Shown: positions 32,732 through 40,919 of the stretch, one piece after another
Numbering within the stretch: the first letter of the stretch is position 1
Layout of the letters: every line of letters starts with the position of its first letter
Source: UBA11612 sp965228575
GTDB taxonomy: Bacteria > Pseudomonadota > Alphaproteobacteria > Rhodospirillales > Rhodospirillaceae
DNA: 64,000 nucleotides
Assembly: GCA_965228575.1 (NCBI GenBank)
Contig: CBDDHW010000016.1
Location: 171,922 to 235,921 of the forward strand
Direction: 5' to 3'
The notes under the pieces: generated by a model
Told to the model about the DNA's origin: nothing
What the model saw: only the letters and a program-made list of their open reading frames with translations
Database searches by the model: none
Program-made: the position numbers and the translations under genes

Positions 32732-33934
32732 GTGAGTACAGGCCCCGCCTCCAGCACCGAGACCAATATACCATCCGGTGCAACAGCCGTTTTAGTTTTG
32801 GACGACGGTACTGTTTTTTGGGGACGGGGAATCGGAGCTACCGGCAATAATGTCGGTGAAGTGGTTTTTAATACCGGGATGACTGGTTATCAGGAGGTTC
32901 TGACGGACCTTTCTTACGCGGGTCAAATTATAACATTTACCTTCCCACACATCGGCAACGTCGGGACCAACACCGAGGACTTAGAGAGCATCACGCCAGC
33001 GACACGCGGATGCATTATTCGCGATGACATTACCGAACCCTCCAACTATCGATCGGCACAACACCTCGACGCATGGCTAAAATCTAACAACCTTGTTGGA
33101 TTGTGTGGATTGGATACACGGCGCCTCACCCGCCGTATTCGCGATGGCGGCGCCCCCAAGGGAGTGGTGTGTCATAACCCATCGGGAAAATTCGATTTAA
33201 AGGCTCTTCAAGATCAGGCTGCCGCATGGCCCGGCCTCAAGGGTATGGATTTGGCAAAGGAAGTTACCTGTCGCCAAACCCATGAGTGGACACAAACCCT
33301 TTGGAGCAAAGAAAAAGGGTACGGCGATCAGGAAAGTGGAAGTCCGGCACCAACGTTCCACGTTGTGGCAATAGATTACGGCGCCAAGCAAAACATCTTG
33401 CGCTGTCTAGCTGCCTCTGGCTGTAAAGTCACCGTCGTTCCGGCGACTGTGACCGCCGACGATATCTTGAGGCATAGCCCGGACGGTGTTTTCCTGTCCA
33501 ATGGGCCGGGCGATCCGGCGGCAACGGCCGAGTATGCGGTTCCAGTCATCCAGGGACTGATAGAATCGGGTAAGCCGCTCTTCGGAATATGTTTAGGCCA
33601 TCAATTGCTGGCGCTGGCTCTTGGCGCGAAAACGTTTAAGCTCACGCTCGGTCATCGCGGTGCCAATCAGCCGGTGCAAGATCTCGAAACCGGCAAGGTG
33701 GAGATCACGTCTCAAAACCACGGATTTTGCGTCGATCGTGATTCGTTGCCCGACGGCGTTATCGAAACACACAAATCTTTGTTTGATGGGGTCGTGGAAG
33801 GCCTGCGCGCCACCGATAAACCGATTTTTTCCGTTCAGTACCACCCCGAAGCCTCCCCAGGGCCTCAAGACAGTCACTACCTCTTCGCCCGCTTCACCGA
33901 ACTGATGGCAGATCAGAAAGCCAGACAGGACTAG
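32732..33934 (+). CDS. carA: Carbamoyl-phosphate synthase small subunit (glutaminase)
   Basis: Hydrolyses glutamine and passes ammonia to CarB for carbamoyl phosphate, used in arginine and pyrimidine synthesis. The N-terminal small-subunit domain shows VLVLDDGTVFWGRGIGA, GEVVFNTGMTGYQEVLTDLSYAGQI and FTFPHIGNVG. The class I amidotransferase domain has the Cys nucleophile in PLFGICLGHQLLALALG and the His-Glu pair in VQYHPEASPGP. Start: the open frame begins at 32612, but GTG 32732 has GAGGG seven bases upstream and gives a 400-residue protein of normal length. Seven bp separate it from carB. Confidence 0.96.
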   Translation: MSTGPASSTETNIPSGATAVLVLDDGTVFWGRGIGATGNNVGEVVFNTGMTGYQEVLTDLSYAGQIITFTFPHIGNVGTNTEDLESITPATRGCIIRDDITEPSNYRSAQHLDAWLKSNNLVGLCGLDTRRLTRRIRDGGAPKGVVCHNPSGKFDLKALQDQAAAWPGLKGMDLAKEVTCRQTHEWTQTLWSKEKGYGDQESGSPAPTFHVVAIDYGAKQNILRCLAASGCKVTVVPATVTADDILRHSPDGVFLSNGPGDPAATAEYAVPVIQGLIESGKPLFGICLGHQLLALALGAKTFKLTLGHRGANQPVQDLETGKVEITSQNHGFCVDRDSLPDGVIETHKSLFDGVVEGLRATDKPIFSVQYHPEASPGPQDSHYLFARFTELMADQKARQD

Positions 33935-33941
33935 CCTTCGC

Positions 33942-36900
33942 ATGCCCAAACGTACTGACATCGAAAGCATTCTGATAATCGGAGCGGGACCGATTGTGAT
34001 CGGTCAGGCATGCGAATTCGACTACTCAGGCGCGCAGGCGTGTAAAGCGCTTCGTGAAGAAGGGTACCGGGTCATTTTGGTGAACTCGAACCCAGCGACC
34101 ATCATGACCGATCCCGACACTGCGGATGCAACCTACGTTGAGCCGATAACGCCAGAAATCGTCGCGCGTATTTTGGAGAAAGAAAAACCAGATGCTCTGC
34201 TGCCGACAATGGGCGGACAAACCGGCCTCAATACCGCGATGAAGCTTGCGGACGACGGGACATTAGAAAAACTTGGCGTGGAGATGATCGCCGCGAAGCG
34301 TGACGTCATCGACAAAGCCGAAGACCGTCAATTATTTCGCGACGCGATGACAAAGATCGGCTTGGAAAGTCCGCGCAGCGAACTCGTAAGTTCAATGGAA
34401 GAAGCGCGGAGAGCCGTCGCAGAGATTGGTTTACCAACAATTATTCGCCCGTCCTTCACTCTCGGCGGCCAGGGTGGCGGCATTGCCTATAACACGGACG
34501 AGTTTGAAACAATCGCAGCCTCAGGTCTCGCGGCTTCTCCTGTCGGAACAATACTGGTCGAAGAATCGGTGTTGGGATGGAAAGAGTTTGAAATGGAAGT
34601 TGTTCGCGATAAGGCGGACAACTGCATTATCATTTGCGCCATCGAGAACGTTGACCCGATGGGCATTCACACCGGTGATTCCATAACCGTCGCGCCAGCC
34701 CTAACGCTTACTGACAAAGAATATCAGGTGATGCGCAACGCATCGATAGCGTGCCTCCGTGAGATTGGTGTTGAGACCGGCGGATCTAACGTTCAATTCG
34801 CCATAAATCCGGAAAACGGCCGCATGGTGATTATTGAGATGAACCCGCGGGTTTCTCGCTCATCAGCACTCGCTTCAAAAGCGACTGGTTTTCCGATCGC
34901 GAAAGTCGCAGCCAAGCTCGCGGTTGGATACACCCTCGATGAGCTTACGAACGATATTACTAAAGCCACCCCGGCATCGTTCGAACCAACAATCGATTAC
35001 GTCGTCACCAAAATTCCGAGATTCACGTTTGAGAAATTTCCGGACGCCAATCCGATGCTGACGACAAGTATGAAATCCGTTGGGGAGGCGATGTCAGTGG
35101 GCCGCACGTTCGCGGAAAGCCTGCAGAAGGGCCTCCGCTCTATGGAAACAGGCTTAACTGGTCTCGACGAAGTTTCATTGGACGAAGACGGTACACCGGC
35201 GACGGACGTGGACGCAATCAAGGTGGCTCTGACGCAACCCCGTCCAGGCCGTCTATTGCTGGCCGCCCAGGCAATGCGCGCGGGCATTGGTTTAGATGAA
35301 ATTCATGCTGCTACAAGCTTTGATCCTTGGTTTTTGCGGCAGATCAAATCAATCGTGGACGCCGAAGAAAATGTAAAAGCAAATGGAGTTCCGGCAGATG
35401 CGCAACATTTGCTGACGCTAAAGAAACTCGGTTTTTCGGATGCTCGGCTATCCCGCTTGACCGGTACACCGGAAAACGAAATAGCTTCTGCCCGGCGCGA
35501 CGCCATGGTGCGCCCTGTCTTTAAGCGTATCGACACTTGCGCTGCGGAGTTTCCCTCACCCACCCCCTATATGTACTCATGCTACGAAGGCGACGGCTTG
35601 AATTCGCCGGAATGCGAGGCTGAACCTTCAGATAAAACAAAGGTCATTATTCTAGGCGGCGGCCCTAACCGCATTGGTCAAGGTATTGAATTTGACTATT
35701 GCTGTGTTCATGCAGCGTTCTCTTTACGAGACGTGGGCTTTGAAACAATTATGGTCAATTGCAACCCCGAGACAGTTTCGACCGATTACGACACGTCGAA
35801 TAGGCTCTATTTCGAACCCCTGACCGAAGAGAACGTCATCGAACTCATCCTTACCGAGCAACAAAATGGCTCGGTGCTTGGTGTGATTGTGCAACTAGGC
35901 GGTCAGACTCCCCTAAAACTAGCAGATGCGCTCGAATCTGCGGGCATTCCTATTCTGGGTACCTCGCCGGACGCCATTGACCTTGCCGAAGACCGTGAGC
36001 GCTTTCAGCAATTGCTCGCGAAATTGGGGCTATCCCAACCCTCAAACGGTACCGCAAGAACTGCCGAAGAAGCCAAGCAGGTCGCCAACGCCATTGGATA
36101 CCCGGTTGTTATACGTCCCTCCTACGTTCTTGGTGGACGCGCAATGCGAATCGTTCACGATGATGCGTCTTTGGACAACTATATTCGGCATGCCGTGACG
36201 GTAACTGGTGACAACCCTGTATTGATTGATTCGTATTTGTCGGGTGCCGTTGAAGTTGATGTTGATGCAATTGCGGACGGCAGCGACGTCTATGTCGCCG
36301 GAATTATGGAACACATTGAAGAGGCCGGCATTCACTCTGGGGATTCAGCATGCTCGCTGCCGCCCTACTCACTTAAGCCGGAGATCATCTCTGAGATAAA
36401 ACGCCAGACAGTGATGTTGGCCAAAGCTCTCAATGTTGTTGGACTGATGAATGTGCAATATGCTGTCAAGGACGGTCACGTTTACATTCTCGAAGTCAAT
36501 CCGCGAGCGAGCCGCACTGTTCCCTTTGTCGCGAAGGCAACCGGAGTCCAAGTTGCAAAAATTGCAGCGCGAATTATGGCGGGCGAGAAATTAAAAGACT
36601 TCGATCTTGGCGATGATTATGAAAGCAAGAACGGGTCAGCTGCCCACGTTGCCGTAAAAGAAGCTGTGTTTCCGTTTAACCGGTTTCCGGGTGTGGATAT
36701 CGTTCTTGGCCCTGAGATGAAATCGACCGGCGAAGTAATGGGACTCGATGCCAATTTCCCAACAGCATTCGCCAAATCGCAGTTGGCGGCTGGAGCAAAA
36801 CTACCGCGATCAGGCACCGCATTCTTATCGCTGCGAGAAAGCGACAAACGCGCCGCGGAAAATTTGGCACGTAAGTTAATCGACCTTGGCTTTAAGATCA

Positions 36901-37208
36901 TCGCAACGCGGGGCACCCATAAAGTTCTAGCTGAATTGGGCATCGAAACTGAAGCCGTAAACAAAGTGGCTGAGGGTCGGCCTCACTGTGTTGACGCCAT
37001 GATATCGGGCAATGTTCAGCTCGTTATAAACACCACCGAGGGCGCCCAGTCTTTAAAGGACAGCTTTGCCATACGCCGCACGGCTCTAACCCGCAATATA
37101 AGCCATTATACCACCCTCGCCGGAGCGGAAGCGTCCGTGGCGGCTATTGAGGCGCTCAGAGACGGGGCCCTTGATGTTGCGCCTCTGCAATCTTATTTTA
37201 AGCCATAA
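33942..37208 (+). CDS. carB: Carbamoyl-phosphate synthase large subunit
   Basis: Makes carbamoyl phosphate from bicarbonate, ammonia and two ATP. It is 1088 residues with two homologous ATP-grasp halves. The first opens with SILIIGAGPIVIGQACEFDYSGAQACKAL and has IEMNPRVSRSSALASKATG; the second opens with KVIILGGGPNRIGQGIEFDYCCVHA and has LEVNPRASRTVPFVAKATG. The C-terminal MGS-like domain (about 950-1075, LIDLGFKIIATRGTHKVLAELG) is the allosteric site for UMP/IMP or ornithine in the E. coli enzyme. All key blocks are intact. It follows carA after 7 bp in one transcript; a hairpin follows its stop. Confidence 0.98.
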   Translation: MPKRTDIESILIIGAGPIVIGQACEFDYSGAQACKALREEGYRVILVNSNPATIMTDPDTADATYVEPITPEIVARILEKEKPDALLPTMGGQTGLNTAMKLADDGTLEKLGVEMIAAKRDVIDKAEDRQLFRDAMTKIGLESPRSELVSSMEEARRAVAEIGLPTIIRPSFTLGGQGGGIAYNTDEFETIAASGLAASPVGTILVEESVLGWKEFEMEVVRDKADNCIIICAIENVDPMGIHTGDSITVAPALTLTDKEYQVMRNASIACLREIGVETGGSNVQFAINPENGRMVIIEMNPRVSRSSALASKATGFPIAKVAAKLAVGYTLDELTNDITKATPASFEPTIDYVVTKIPRFTFEKFPDANPMLTTSMKSVGEAMSVGRTFAESLQKGLRSMETGLTGLDEVSLDEDGTPATDVDAIKVALTQPRPGRLLLAAQAMRAGIGLDEIHAATSFDPWFLRQIKSIVDAEENVKANGVPADAQHLLTLKKLGFSDARLSRLTGTPENEIASARRDAMVRPVFKRIDTCAAEFPSPTPYMYSCYEGDGLNSPECEAEPSDKTKVIILGGGPNRIGQGIEFDYCCVHAAFSLRDVGFETIMVNCNPETVSTDYDTSNRLYFEPLTEENVIELILTEQQNGSVLGVIVQLGGQTPLKLADALESAGIPILGTSPDAIDLAEDRERFQQLLAKLGLSQPSNGTARTAEEAKQVANAIGYPVVIRPSYVLGGRAMRIVHDDASLDNYIRHAVTVTGDNPVLIDSYLSGAVEVDVDAIADGSDVYVAGIMEHIEEAGIHSGDSACSLPPYSLKPEIISEIKRQTVMLAKALNVVGLMNVQYAVKDGHVYILEVNPRASRTVPFVAKATGVQVAKIAARIMAGEKLKDFDLGDDYESKNGSAAHVAVKEAVFPFNRFPGVDIVLGPEMKSTGEVMGLDANFPTAFAKSQLAAGAKLPRSGTAFLSLRESDKRAAENLARKLIDLGFKIIATRGTHKVLAELGIETEAVNKVAEGRPHCVDAMISGNVQLVINTTEGAQSLKDSFAIRRTALTRNISHYTTLAGAEASVAAIEALRDGALDVAPLQSYFKP

Positions 37209-37234
37209 TTGTTTTACAGTGTATTCTAGTCTCG

Positions 37235-37268
37235 GCCCCGTTCTTGTGAACGTGGGCGTTTCTATTGT
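37235..37268 (+). terminator. Probable terminator after carAB
   Basis: GCCCCGTTC (37235-37243) pairs with GAACG-T-GGGC (37248-37257, one bulged T) around TTGT, followed by GTTTCTATTGTT. The stem is good and the T tract interrupted. Placed 26 bp after carB and before greA, it probably ends most carAB transcripts. Confidence 0.5.
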
Positions 37269-37291
37269 TAAAAGAGAGAGTGAGGGGCGTC

Positions 37292-37765
37292 ATGGATAAA
37301 ATTCCAATGACGGCGGAAGGTTTGGCTCCGCTTAAGGATGAACTTCATCAGCTCAAGACAATTGAGCGGCATGCGGTGATCAAACAGATCGCCGAGGCGC
37401 GGGAACATGGTGATCTTTCAGAAAACGCAGAATATCACGCCGCACGTGAACGCCAGAGCTTTATTGAGGGACGGATTCTGGAACTCGAAGATGTGATCAG
37501 TCGCGCTGATGTCATCGACGTTAGTAAGCTCTCTGGCAAAGTTGTTCGATTTGGCGCGTCCGTGACCGTTGCAGACGAGGACACGGACGAAGAAACTACT
37601 TACCAGATCGTCGGTGCATACGAAGCAGATTTGAAGAAGAACAAGATTTCCATTCAGTCCCCCTTGGCGCGCGCACTCATTGGAAAAACTATTGGCGATA
37701 CCGCCGAGGTGACGGCACCAGGAGGCGGAAAGGCCTACGAAATTCTAAAAGTTAAGTTCAAGTAG
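37292..37765 (+). CDS. greA: Transcription elongation factor GreA
   Basis: Rescues backtracked RNA polymerase by stimulating transcript cleavage. The N-terminal coiled coil (about residues 5-75) contains the tip acidic residues in REHGDLSENAEYHAARERQSFIEGRI; the C-terminal FKBP-like domain shows VRFGASVTVADEDTDEETTYQIVGAYEADLKKNKISIQSPLARALIGKTIGDTAEVTAPGG. Start: ATG 37292 (MDKIPMTAEGL) with GAGG six bases upstream gives 157 residues, the canonical length; the frame open from 37265 adds nine unconserved residues. It lies downstream of carB, as in many alphaproteobacteria. Confidence 0.97.
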   Translation: MDKIPMTAEGLAPLKDELHQLKTIERHAVIKQIAEAREHGDLSENAEYHAARERQSFIEGRILELEDVISRADVIDVSKLSGKVVRFGASVTVADEDTDEETTYQIVGAYEADLKKNKISIQSPLARALIGKTIGDTAEVTAPGGGKAYEILKVKFK

Positions 37766-37807
37766 AGCAGTAAGGCTTACGATACCTGAAGTATCCGATA
37801 TTGGCGG

Positions 37808-38326
37808 CTAACTGATTTTCACATCTATGGGTGGTTGTGCGGGTTTATCGCCGTCGATCGCTACGGGAACGCCCGGAAGATTTTTAGCGCTGCGTATCGC
37901 GAGAGCAGATTTGACGTTGGCAACTTTCGGAGCAGCCGTAAGTTTTTCCGTTACAAACCTTTGATACGCGTCCCAATCCTTTGCCACGACCTTCAAGAGA
38001 AAATCGGTTTCACCGGCGAGCATGTGACATTCTCTCACCTCGGGCCATTCCTTCACCAACTCTTCGAATGCAGCCAAATCTGTTTCTGCCTGGCTGTTGA
38101 GACCGACATGAGCAAACACGGAAACCGAATACCCTAAGACAGTGGGTTCGAGGTCAGCATGATATCCTTTGATATATCCTGCGTCTTCGAGAGCCCTAAC
38201 TCTACGCAAGCAAGGTGGCGCCGAAATTCCAGCTCTCCGGGACAGTTGTACATTGGTCATTCGACCATCGTCCTGCAGATCGCTCAGAATCTGTCTATCA
38301 ATACGGTCGAGCTTCACGCGTTGCAT
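37808..38326 (-). CDS. Lrp/AsnC-family transcriptional regulator
   Basis: A 172-residue Lrp-type regulator. HTH domain: LDRIDRQILSDLQDDGRMTNVQLSRRAGISAPPCLRRVRALEDAGYIKGYHADL (about 5-60). The RAM ligand-binding domain follows (about 68-145) with VFAHVGLNSQ, EVRECHMLAGETDFLLKVVAKDWDAYQRFV. The PPCLRRV recognition helix and the length match true Lrp rather than short AsnC. A 25-residue C-terminal tail rich in Pro and Lys is extra. It is divergent from trxB; a 13-bp palindrome 57 bp upstream of its start may be its own operator. The effector is probably an amino acid such as leucine, not predictable in detail. Confidence 0.92.
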   Translation of the reverse strand: MQRVKLDRIDRQILSDLQDDGRMTNVQLSRRAGISAPPCLRRVRALEDAGYIKGYHADLEPTVLGYSVSVFAHVGLNSQAETDLAAFEELVKEWPEVRECHMLAGETDFLLKVVAKDWDAYQRFVTEKLTAAPKVANVKSALAIRSAKNLPGVPVAIDGDKPAQPPIDVKIS

Positions 38327-38382
38327 TGAAAGGGTTCCCCGGCGTTTAGCAAGGCGTTGTATTCGCCCGCCAATTTTTCAGA

Positions 38383-38395
38383 GTAATTTTATTAC
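38383..38395. promoter_or_regulatory. Candidate Lrp autoregulatory operator
   Basis: GTAATTTTATTAC is a perfect 5-3-5 dyad, 57 bp upstream of the Lrp-family start and in AT-rich DNA unlike its surroundings. Lrp-type proteins favour AT-centred dyads of about 15 bp and commonly repress themselves. The assignment is from symmetry and position. Confidence 0.4.
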
Positions 38396-38582
38396 AAATT
38401 ACCCCACTGGGCGGTGGGATAGCAAACTCTATACCCAGTTTTTACCCTTCCCACGTTTATCAACACGCAAAGACAACCCTTTGTGAGCCCGCCTTGCGTA
38501 TAACGCATGGCAACCTTATGTTATCGCTCCTTGTTGCACTGCACCGCTGTGCGCACCCACCTTTTTTCGGCGGTCTTCGAGA

Positions 38583-39524
38583 ATGGCCAACATTCACACA
38601 AAAGTTCTTATTCTAGGGTCTGGCCCAGCAGGCCTTACGGCGGCGATTTATGCTGCTAGAGCCAACCTCTCGCCGGTCATTGTCGCTGGTATGCAGCCCG
38701 GTGGCCAAATGACGATCACCACCGACGTTGAAAATTACCCTGGATTTCCTGATGTCATCCAGGGCCCGTGGCTTATGGAACAGATGCAAAAGCAAGCGGA
38801 GAATGTTGGGACTCAGGTAATCAACGACCTCGTCGTAAAAATCGATCTTTCGAAGCGCCCCTTTACGTGTGTAGGCGATTCTGGGGATGTGTATACAGGC
38901 GATACGCTGATCATCTCCACTGGCGCCTCTGCCCGATGGCTTGGCTTACCGTCAGAGCAGAAGTTTCAGGGCTTCGGTGTTTCCGCCTGCGCTACTTGTG
39001 ATGGTTTTTTCTTCCGTGAAAAAGAAGTCGCGGTTATCGGCGGTGGCAATACCGCCGTTGAGGAAGCGCTATACCTCACCAATCATGCGACAAAGGTATC
39101 TCTTATTCACAGACGCGATTCGCTACGGGCTGAGAAAATTCTCCAGCAGCGACTCTTCGAAAATCCGAAAATTGAAATGGTTTGGGACACTGTCGTGGAA
39201 GAAGTTCTAGGAACCGACTCACCTCCTGGCGTCACCGGCGTCCGATTGAAGAACGTTAAAACAGGCGCTCTGCAGAATTTGTCCGTGGACGGTGTATTTG
39301 TTGCAATTGGTCACACGCCGAATACCGACCTGTTTAAGGGTGTTCTCGATATGGACGAAAACGCCTATCTCGTAACAGCCTCAGATTCGACCCAGACCAA
39401 CATCCCGGGGGTGTTCGCGGCTGGGGATGCTCAAGATCATGTCTACCGCCAAGCCGTTACGGCGGCGGGAACAGGGTGTATGGCAGCCTTGGAAGCGGAC
39501 CGCTTCTTGGCAGCGAACGGATAA
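38583..39524 (+). CDS. trxB: Thioredoxin-disulfide reductase
   Basis: NADPH-dependent flavoenzyme that reduces thioredoxin. FAD-binding GSGPAGLTAAIYAARANL is at 12-29. The redox-active CATC is at C136-C139 (SACATCDGFFF). NADPH-binding VIGGGNTAVEEALYLTNHA follows, and the C-terminal FAD motif is GVFAAGDAQDHVYRQAVTAAGTGCMAAL. All catalytic parts are present and the length of 313 residues is standard. It is divergent from the Lrp gene and 74 bp upstream of an LsrB/VtlR-like LysR gene on the same strand; that order is recurrent in alphaproteobacteria and suggests a shared redox role. Confidence 0.97.
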   Translation: MANIHTKVLILGSGPAGLTAAIYAARANLSPVIVAGMQPGGQMTITTDVENYPGFPDVIQGPWLMEQMQKQAENVGTQVINDLVVKIDLSKRPFTCVGDSGDVYTGDTLIISTGASARWLGLPSEQKFQGFGVSACATCDGFFFREKEVAVIGGGNTAVEEALYLTNHATKVSLIHRRDSLRAEKILQQRLFENPKIEMVWDTVVEEVLGTDSPPGVTGVRLKNVKTGALQNLSVDGVFVAIGHTPNTDLFKGVLDMDENAYLVTASDSTQTNIPGVFAAGDAQDHVYRQAVTAAGTGCMAALEADRFLAANG

Positions 39525-39598
39525 CTAAGCACATGGGGATGTTACGCTTAATTTGATGATCTGAACGGCGGGGCACCGCCCCGCAAGGATAGAAAGTC

Positions 39599-40564
39599 AT
39601 GGCTTTACGCGGTCACGGACGTCTCGACTGGGACAAGTTGCGCATTTTCCACGCGGTCGCCGAGGCGGGTAGCTTCACCCACGCGAGTGAGAGCTTAAAT
39701 CTAAGCCAATCCGCGGTCAGCCGGCAAATCGGCGCTTTAGAAGACTCTTTAGGAGTAACCTTGTTCCATCGCCACGCGCGCGGGCTAATTCCCACGGAGC
39801 AAGGTGATCTCCTTTACGCAACTGTGCACGATGTTTTTTCCAAGTTGAGCAATGTTGAAGGCCTTCTCACGGAAACAAAAGAAAATCCGAGCGGGTCATT
39901 GCGTGTTACAACTACCATCGCATTTGGGTCTGTGTGGCTGACGAGCCGACTCAAAGAGTTCGTACGATCGTTTCCGAACATAAATGTGACGTTACGTCTT
40001 GATGATCGCGAGCTTGATTTGGCTATGCGTGAAGCTGACGTCGCTATTCGATTCGACGAACCAACCAAACAAGATCTTATCCAGCGGCATATCGGGTCTT
40101 TGAATTCGAGCATTTACGCATCCACTGAATACTTAAGGGAACGCGGAACGCCGTCGAGTCTTGAGGACTTAAAGAACCATGACCTCGTTCTATTCGGCGA
40201 AGGCGCAACACCTGTTTCGACCGTGCACTGGTTTACCGAACTTCTAGATGAGCGAAATATCGATAGTCGCGTTGCGCTTAGGGTCAATAACCTTTACGGC
40301 ATCTATCGCGCAGTGCGAACGGGGCTCGGAATAGGCTCACTACCAGGCTATTTCCAGACAGAGGGCGACGATATCGTTCAAATATTGCCTGAGGTTAAAG
40401 GGCCGGAAATAGAGGGGTACTTTGTTTATCCAGAGGAGTTGCGCAACTCGTCTCGTGTTGGCGCCTTTCGCGATTTTTTGCTGCATGAAGTTGCCAAAGC
40501 GAAGGCAGAGCTAGATCGGCTTGGCAGCGTGTCCGCGGCAAACGTGACCTCGATCGCGCGATAA
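39599..40564 (+). CDS. LysR-family regulator, LsrB/VtlR-like
   Basis: A 321-residue LysR regulator. N-terminal HTH: LDWDKLRIFHAVAEAGSFTHASESLNLSQSAVSRQIGALEDSLGVTLFHRHARG. The effector domain begins near residue 95 (GSLRVTTTIAFGSVWLTSRLKEF) and includes LDLAMREADVAIRFDEPTKQDLIQRHIG. The LDWDKLRIFHAVAEAGSFTHA opening and the position after trxB match LsrB of Sinorhizobium and VtlR of Brucella/Agrobacterium, which link redox state, surface polysaccharide and small RNA genes. LsrB senses oxidants through cysteines; this protein has no cysteine at all, so that mechanism cannot apply. AAGGA lies about nine bases before the ATG. Confidence 0.9.
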   Translation: MALRGHGRLDWDKLRIFHAVAEAGSFTHASESLNLSQSAVSRQIGALEDSLGVTLFHRHARGLIPTEQGDLLYATVHDVFSKLSNVEGLLTETKENPSGSLRVTTTIAFGSVWLTSRLKEFVRSFPNINVTLRLDDRELDLAMREADVAIRFDEPTKQDLIQRHIGSLNSSIYASTEYLRERGTPSSLEDLKNHDLVLFGEGATPVSTVHWFTELLDERNIDSRVALRVNNLYGIYRAVRTGLGIGSLPGYFQTEGDDIVQILPEVKGPEIEGYFVYPEELRNSSRVGAFRDFLLHEVAKAKAELDRLGSVSAANVTSIAR

Positions 40565-40693
40565 GTATTCGATTCACACCGCCTTACTGTACTGAATTAA
40601 AACGGTTTTTAAGCTATGCGGTTATGGAGTACCTGGCCTTCCGGATTTTCCTACCCCATAACCCAAAAACAGACATATGCTGCAACGCATATA

Positions 40694-40908
40694 TTGCATC
40701 GCAGCGACGCCGCGATCCCACCCCTCCCAGGACCTTCGCGGGGAGGCCGCGATGCAAAACGTTGGTAGCGGTTGGTCCTCCCCCACCCGCTCCAAATATG
40801 GCGATGGGCGGTCCCTCCCCCGGTCATTGCCGCGGTCCACGGACAAAAAAGCCGGGACTGGTTTTTAGCTTTCCCTACTTATAGCCCCGGGCTTTGTCCC
40901 GGGGTTTT
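40694..40908 (+). ncRNA. Candidate small RNA with CCTCCC-type loops ending in a terminator
   Basis: Part of the 355-bp gene-free stretch between lysR and the aminotransferase gene. Three hairpins follow one another. (1) Outer arms TTGCATCGC (40694-40702) and GCGATGCAA (40749-40757), with CCTCCC (40723-40728) facing GGGAGG inside. (2) AGCGG (40767-40771) with CCGCT (40787-40791), whose loop holds CCTCCCCC. (3) GGCGATG (40800-40806) with CATTGCC (40825-40831), whose loop holds CCCTCCCCC. A GC-rich hairpin and T tract end it. Anti-Shine-Dalgarno loops of this sort define several alphaproteobacterial sRNA families. The 5' end and promoter are not located; it might instead be processed from the lysR 3' UTR. 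No protein-coding signal is seen here. Confidence 0.42.
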
Positions 40909-40911
40909 CTT
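40885..40911 (+). terminator. Rho-independent terminator, plus strand
   Basis: CCCCGGG (40885-40891) and CCCGGGG (40898-40904) form a perfect 7-bp stem around CTTTGT, followed by TTTTCTTC. The T tract is on the plus strand, so it ends transcription coming from lysR or the candidate small RNA; the minus side has no T run to serve the convergent aminotransferase gene. Confidence 0.7.
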
Positions 40912-40919
40912 CATAGCTT

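Noticed and set aside
40622..40846. Short open frames on both strands in the lysR-aminotransferase gap
   Set aside because: They have no ribosome site or family pattern, and they overlap the hairpin-rich region that is better explained as RNA.
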